From the NCBI RefSeq assembly GCF_018812025.1, contig NC_063049.1:38801947-38865946 (forward strand): a stretch of 64,000 nucleotides of DNA, read 5' to 3'. Shown here piece by piece: positions 57,349 through 64,000 of the stretch. Origin of the DNA: Megalobrama amblycephala. Lineage: Eukaryota; Chordata; Actinopteri; Cypriniformes; Xenocyprididae. The notes below the pieces were generated by a model. It was given only the letters and a program-made list of their open reading frames with translations, was not told the DNA's origin and did no database searches. The number at the start of each line of letters is the position of its first letter. Within the stretch, counting starts at the first letter, position 1. The position numbers and the translations under genes were made by a program.

Positions 57349-60300
57349 AAACTGCTGCTAAATTTCAATAAGAAAATGGAAGTTGCTGTAGTAGGAGAAG
57401 CCACTATATATAATCATTTTCGTATATAATAAATTACTCATGCTTCAGAGCATGCAGACAAAAAACGCAATAAAAGCTGTTATGTTATCTTGTTTTTGGA
57501 GGTGGATGCCTGCTGTTTGGGAACAGCCATTTAAGACAGTTCTGGGAGGTAACCACTTTGATGACAGACTTTGCTCAGGCATTTCAGAATGACCAAAACA
57601 GCATTTCAGACGCTGTGAAGAAAGATCGGGCCACTGGTTAGTCCAGTAATGCCGACCCATCGCAAAGGCACATGACTTTTTTTTTGATGCGCATCGAGGG
57701 ACTTTTTCCGGTAATGTGTTTTCATCATAATTTATGCGCATGTTTTCTTAGTCGGAATTTTTTTTTTTTTTATCCAGCTTAACTGAGCGGATAAGTTTTT
57801 ATGTGCATTTTTAGAATTTATGTGCTTCTTAGCATTTCCATCCAGCATTTTTTATGCGTTTTTTAAAAACATTGTTCATTGTGGTAGAAATGACAAAGAT
57901 TGCCAGAATTCATTTTCACATTATAAATATTAAATAGTTTTTACCATTCACTCTTGGTTTAGATTACATTAGTTTTAAACATGCAAAACACATTTTTATG
58001 ATGGATTTTCATGACTGAAAGTCTGGGTTTGGGGTAATACAATAAAGTCTATAAATAAAAGGCATCAGAAAAGTAGCAACAATAAATTATGAATACATGG
58101 TATAAAGTTTTTGATGTGACCTTTATTTTACAAAATGAAAAAAGTTAATCCCTGGAACATAAAAGTCGGAAATACAAAACAAAAACACCATTATAGCGGA
58201 ATGTTAATGCTCCTCTTTTCCATAAAATAAAAGTGAATGGTGACCAAGACATTTTAAGCAAAATCATTAGTGTCTTAATGTTCAGTTAAAGCTATTGTAT
58301 GACTTAACAATTCCTTGAAAATGGTGTAGTCATATGGACTACTTTAGGATGCTTTTATGATGTTTTTGGAGCCTAGCAGGTCTTGGTCAACATTCACTTA
58401 CATTGTATTGTATTGAAGTGAGCAGCATTTTGCAAATAGTCTCTTTTTGTGCTTCAAAGCAGTAATAAAATCATACAGGTTTTGAATGACATAAGAATGA
58501 GTAAATGATGGAATTTTTATGTGAATACCTTCTTAAAACATTCATGGCAAACAACTCAAAGTATAGTCCAAACTCCCCCAAAACACCAGTTGCCATCATG
58601 GGAAGACATTTAAATTCCAAGAAACAAGACTAGATTCAGTATGATTCATGGGACGAATGTGGTTTTAACGGCTCATTCTGTGGTAAAGTCACGATTCCTA
58701 AACCAAGATTGCCTGTTGCACAGACAGCCGTTGGATTCAGCAGAAGTCGTAAGACAACATGACTGGGGTGTGTGCATGGCGTGAAAACAATTCCAGCCAT
58801 TCTGTCTGTAAGACACACATAACACACACATCCACGCATACATGCACGCACGCACAATCCGATTCCGTTTGTCTTGGCAATGGCGATCGGACTTTGTAAG
58901 GGTCATCAAAGCTCACGTCGGAAGAAGACGACATGCACATTGATTAGGCGGAGGATATTCTGACTTTGAGTTTATGACTGCGGCCAGGCCCTGCATTCCT
59001 TCTGGGCTCACAGCTGTGAGGCTATATTAAGACGACAGATTTCTCTTTCTGAACTGCAGCTGGAGAAACTGGATATATAACTGGGCTTGGTGGGGCGGGA
59101 GGCTTGGCGCTCTTTGCTCCAGTGTAGGTGTAGTTGACATTACAGACATGATTTGTGTAAGGCTTCATTTCCATGGCCGTTAATAAAGATTCAATGCAGT
59201 TGAGGTATATGGTGTGGGGGAGCGGGGTAAGATGTGTCATCTGCCTAATCTAACAGACTGTCATGTGACCATATACTGTTTTTAGAAAGCTGGCTATAAT
59301 TAAGAGATGCACATGAGAAAAGTGATTATGTGTTTCGCATGTCGAAATAAATTTTCAACATGGCAATTTTGTGTGAAAGCAAATTTAAATTATATTTAAA
59401 TTGTATAATTTTTTAAGTTTATATATATTTTTATTTTATGTATATAAATTATATTATATAATTACTACATAAATAAAAATACTGTTATATATATAATTTA
59501 TTTATATAAATTATATAAAATAATAAAATAAAAAAAAAAAATATAAAAAATAAAATGATAAAACATAATATCCAAATTTCTTAAGATTACCACAGAATTC
59601 ATTAACGTTTAAACATCAATAATGTTTTCAAAAAAAGGCATCTGTGTTGTAAATTGCTTTGGGGTAAGTTGTGCCAGTGGTTTAATCAATTAACATTACA
59701 GGGAATCTAAATCTAAAATGCTTGAAATTATTTCCCTACAATCAAATACTCTGAATATTAAATCCTTTCCAGACTGTATTATGAAAATGTTTTTGAATAG
59801 TTTTCAAAATATTAATGGGACTTTGATGGGACTGTGCATTACTGTCTTCTAATTTATGTTAATATTTTTTTACATTTTTTTTTTTTATTTATTATAGTAT
59901 AGTATATAAAATGTTAATTGTTCAAATATTCCTCAATTCAACTTCACATGACTCAGCTTGCCTCTAACATGGGGTTACTCAAAATTTCTTAAAAAAATAA
60001 AAATCAATGATTAGACATGGTGATGACTCATGTATGCTTCTAGCAGGGAGGTTTCTTTCACACGCAGCTATTTTGCATTGCATTAACTGTAGTGCCCAGT
60101 TGCACAATATACTTCGGCTCTGGTTGGATGTGGTTGGAACTTCGCTGGCCTCTGGAATATGGCACTTGTCCTCTTGCCGCAGGTGGGAAAAAGGCCCAGC
60201 TCCTAAGATGGCCAAAGTCCACAGCTGTGCCTCATATTTTCCATCTTAAAGTACCTAACCTCACCTCAATTACACCCTGCGCCCCACACCGAGCCCAGCT

Positions 60301-61799
60301 GACTGCACTGCCTGACTTACCGGAGGTCTAAAGGCTTCAGAGAGGATGACAGAAGGCTTTGAGAGTCGAACAGGGTTTGCGTCACAGAAAAGTGGCTGAA
60401 ATGTCATCACACGGCTGCAACGGGCACGCAGTGTTTTCAGTGTTGTCTGGGAAAGCGCAGTGGTGTCTGTGTGGTCAGCTGGTAAGTGAAAACAAGCTTG
60501 CTTGATACTATTTTGAGAGTCAACAGTGACTCGTGTTGGTGCATGCTGAGGTCTTTAAAACAGTGGTTGAAAATAAAAACTTGCACGATTAAATAATAAT
60601 AATAATAATAAAAAAAAGATGTGTAGAGGTTAGGCATGCACCGATATTAAAATTCTGGCTGACATAGCAGGCCAAAAATAATAATCATTCCATGTTTTGG
60701 CCGAACTGTTGATATTAAAACTCTAAAATTGAATCAAAATATTAAAAAGGGAAAAGAGCATGCACAATATTGACAGATAAATGATAAAACCCCAAAACAA
60801 AACTCTAATATTAGCCTATAGTGATATGCTACCAATATATTGTGTATCTCTCAAAAAGCAGCAAAAAAATTGATTTATACTGTCGATATTAAAATTCTAT
60901 ACTACTTTGTCTAAATAAACAAAAATAACAACAAAAAACACCCCAAAACACAAAACATTAAAATCAAAAATCTATATTTTTAAATGCTACAAGTGAATTT
61001 AGGCATCACAACATTATAATGTACAGTGTGGAAAAAATGGATATTAATTTCACAGTTTGCTAAAGATTATATTTATTAGTGTTATCAAATTATTAGAATA
61101 AATTAAATAAATATCTAAAACAAAGATGAACCTCATGAAGTGAGGGTTAAATGAAGGCCAATGAAATCACAATGTAAAAAAGAGAAATGAGCATTAACAA
61201 TAAAATATTCACTAGACGAATATAGAATAAGAATAATAATAATAAAAAAAAATAATAAAAAATAAAAAACCCTGCAAAAATCTTCACCCACTGCTGCTTC
61301 TTTGCAGAATGCAAAAAGAGGTTTTTATTGAATATCCGGTTTGGTGGATTCAATATAATGGAAGCACACAGTGACTCAGCAAAAGGAGTGTCAGCAAAAA
61401 AGTCACACTGATCATTTTCCAAGTGGTATGACAAGTGATAACCCAATATTTAAGCAACTGTCCAGTAACTCTCCAGTGCACCATCTAATACTTCATACTT
61501 CTGTCCAGTAGGTGGTGGAAAATTTCACCTGCTTCTTCAACGCAAGTAAAAGGTCCATTTCCGGCACAGTTTTACTTGTTGTGTCTTGAAACACCTGGAA
61601 AATGATCGGTGAGCTGCGTGTGCTTTATATGAGGCCTTTATTAAATGCTATTGATTAAAATATCCTCTTTTGTGTTCAGCAGAAGAAAAAAAATCATGTT
61701 TTGGAACATCATGATTGTGAGCAAATGAATGCATTTTAATTTTTCACTTTAAGGTCAATATCTCAGGCTAGGACGTCTATTAACGAGACCTTTATTCAC

Positions 61800-62750
61800 T
61801 AACACAGCAAGAAAAAAAGGCTGAGCTTTGCTCAACGGTCACACTTTCCATCACAGGTGACACCTCACATCGAGGGCCTCCCGACCTGCCAGAAACAGCA
61901 GTAGGGCGCCCACATAAAGCCTTCCTGCAGTCTAGCCCTGGGCAAATCAAAGGTCTAGTTTTTTTTACACACAGCCCACAGGCACTCGGAGGGCAGCCGC
62001 AGACTCACAGAGGGGTCCTCGGTATGACAGCAGCAGTGCGGGCAAGCGGCCAGAACCTTCCGTTCTCCACTTTGATGTTCAGAGACGAGTGAGCTTCAGG
62101 CGCCCGCCAAAACTGCTCGCATCATCACATTCCCCTGCCACAAAAAACGCGCCTCTTCTTTTAAAACCGCACGATCAATTATCAAGCCCGTGTGGAAAAG
62201 TCTTCTTTAAAGCCCATGCGCTCATGAATCAGACAGCACTGATGCGGAGATGAAAAAGAGCTTTACTAATTAGGCCATGGATGCTGAGATTTACAACCTA
62301 CGTAGTTGCATCTTGCTCCGAGTGGGAGCCATCCAAACTCCTGTCTCTGCTGACTGTCAGCTTATTTGGCTGCTTTATGGGCGCTTCTGCTGACGGATAT
62401 GAGCATTCCTGCATTTCGATCCAATTGCCTCAAAAAGGCAGGATTAATCGCTGACTAGACCACACAGACACACAACGCACACAAATCAAATCACACCACG
62501 CCACTTTGAAGACCAACAGCATCGCAAACCAGGGAGAGGCCCCTCTCTCTTAAACCAAGCTCATATCTGCAGGTCTTATGAGATGTTTTCCTGAAAAAGC
62601 TCCCGTGTGAGTCTTACCGAGACCTGGTGTCAGGCTCCAGAGCAGGATACGGAGATGAGAAGCCAAGGGCTCATTTCTCACAAGAAGATAGGGCCTCTGC
62701 CAAATCCCTTTGACCTTTGATGTGTTTGCTCCAGACTTGGACTGTTACAC
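61800..62750. promoter_or_regulatory. Unique block in hdac4 intron; candidate regulatory DNA
   Basis: Balanced-composition, repeat-free sequence with motif-dense parts at 62265-62460 (for example gatttacaacctacgtagtt and tcagcttatttggctgcttt). Splice-like signals (ctcg|gtaag on the minus strand near 62623) do not bound a frame resembling HDAC4. An enhancer role is inferred from appearance alone. Confidence 0.25.
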
Positions 62751-64000
62751 CAAACTCTCTCACACACACATAAATACAAGTATCTAGATTCGTTCGGCTG
62801 CTATTTTAAAGTTCTTTCTTCACTTCTCTTCTCTGTTGCCCATTCGTTGTTTCCACACTTGTTGACTAATGAACTGCCATGATCTTTTCAAATTATTTAT
62901 CTTATTATTTAATCATTGAATTGACAAGTTTTAAATGCCACAAGTGAAATTACACAACAAAAAAATTTTTTTATTTTTTTTTAAATAAAGATTCTAACAG
63001 TGTTACCAAATTACAAGTGTGTGTTTTTTTAATAAAGTTAGAATTAGAAGACTGCAAAGGTAAGATAAATGCAAATTACATTTCCATACCAGCAAACCTG
63101 ATAACCTGATAAACCACACACACACAAATAAAAAAATCTCCCCAAAAGGCTCATTGTGAATGTGAATACCATCTGAGACTATACAGACAAAAACAGACAA
63201 GATTTGTAGAAGTAGCGAACAAACATTTAACAATATATATTACAATTTCAAACAATACAAATGTTGGAGACCACCACGTTTCTTCAACACGTGTTGAGAA
63301 ATGGAAATAAGTGAAGGAATTGTTTTTCCAGACCAAAGGGTCAAAAAGTTTCACAACTTTACCTCAAATGGTTCTATGGACTTTCATGGCCAAAAAAAAA
63401 AAAAAAATTATAAATAAATACAAATTACAACATAAACAACAGAGGCTACACATATTTACTGCTTGGTCCCATTTTGGACATTTTGAAGACTTTTTACTAA
63501 TTTCCAAAATTTTCTAGGCCTGGAAAACTTCCATGACCGTAGAATCTTGTCCATAAAGATAGCGAGTGCAGTCCTTCACAAATACTGAGCATGCATCACA
63601 CGCTGCACCTCTCATCAGCCATGAGTTCACCCTTCACAGACGGCCACTGGGAAATGTTCATGGCCTCACACACCGCACCTGAACACAGTATCAAGTTCCT
63701 CCAGAACTCTAAAGTAGGGGCCCCTTCAGATCCAGCGGACCATCCGTTTGACAGTCAGATCAGTAAATGACAACACACAGAGAGGATCTCTGCAGACTGC
63801 GGTTTGGGCTCTAGATTCACTAATGGCACAAATGGGAAAAAAGCAAATATCTGGATTCTCTCACTATCGTTGCAGCTGAAATTCAAGGGCGAAATAGCAG
63901 GAGAAATACTCAAAATTATACTGTAAAATAAATGTTTTAAGAAATTTGAAAGCAGATATGACATGTAATTCAAAGCAGACACAGATATTGGCCAGGCTGA
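62751..64000. other. AT-rich to mixed DNA at window end
   Basis: A short (CA)n at 62760-62770, poly-A runs near 63393 and otherwise no recognised feature. 63540-63800 is GC-richer, but no exon could be assigned. Confidence 0.35.

Larger units (their letters stand above)
57014..64000 (-). other. hdac4: hdac4 intron sequence up to the window end
   Basis: No segment resembling the preceding human exon (GFNVNMAFTGGLDPP..GDAEY) was found on the minus strand, so the next exon is taken to lie beyond 64000. Contents: 'gaatagttcag' element fragment (57057-57110), (TA)n at about 57297-57348, repeat-like DNA at 57440-57870 and 58100-58560, AT-rich 59340-59960 and 60590-61300, and unique-looking blocks at 60000-60420 and 61800-62750. 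Confidence 0.65.

Noticed and set aside
60250..60440. An extra hdac4 exon on the minus strand ending near 60320 (ctccg|gtaagtc)
   Set aside because: There is a donor-like site, but the possible translation (..LFDSQSLLSSSLKPLDL..) does not resemble any class IIa HDAC segment expected before TVVMPIA.
62560..62690. An hdac4 exon ending at ctcg|gtaag near 62623
   Set aside because: None of the three frames upstream of the donor matches the GFNVNMAFTGGLDPP segment expected there.

Overview
The window looks like cyprinid (carp/zebrafish-type) fish nuclear DNA. The evidence is the intron-rich vertebrate gene structure, the dense teleost-type DNA transposons and MITEs, a tRNA-derived DANA-like SINE, L2-type LINE tails and abundant microsatellites. 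No prokaryotic, organellar or viral gene order is visible.

Two developmental genes are recognised in convergent (tail-to-tail) orientation. twist2 lies on the plus strand: a single coding exon at 8357-8848 encodes 163 residues with a bHLH domain and C-terminal Twist box, and a non-coding 3'UTR exon probably starts at 11189. The last five coding exons of hdac4 lie on the minus strand (57013-56895, 53391-53258, 38448-38364, 37997-37856, 34866-34827). They join in frame into the final 172 residues of a class IIa histone deacetylase: the end of the catalytic domain, the nuclear export region and the terminal EEPMEEEPPL. Its long 3'UTR probably runs to about 29.85 kb. The TWIST2-HDAC4 neighbourhood and orientation match those in human, and the N-terminus of the Twist protein and C-terminus of the HDAC both favour the TWIST2/HDAC4 pair over TWIST1/HDAC9.

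Layout: 1-8 kb is upstream flank of twist2 with MITEs and some unique sequence; 8.1-11.7 kb is twist2; 11.7-29.8 kb is intergenic, with a TTAA-flanked element, a 2.5 kb satellite with higher-order structure, a nested transposon carrying a tRNA-like module and several motif-rich unique blocks that could be enhancers; 29.8-34.8 kb is the hdac4 3'UTR with a TTAA-flanked element inside it; 34.8-64 kb is hdac4 exons and introns, with two 0.93 kb foldback elements, a 1.6 kb Tc1-like element with a broken transposase, a 5'-truncated L2-like LINE and an 0.84 kb TIR element inserted in a tandem repeat. No hdac4 exon upstream of 57013 was recognised, so the rest of that gene lies beyond the window.

No completely novel coding system was found. 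The most unusual structures are the hierarchical satellite (17.05-19.58 kb), the two foldback elements whose paired arms co-vary and which bracket two short hdac4 exons, the transposon inside the hdac4 3'UTR that supplies a sense AATAAA, and the tRNA-like promoter module inside a TIR element. Candidate enhancers are judged by eye only; no conservation test could be run.
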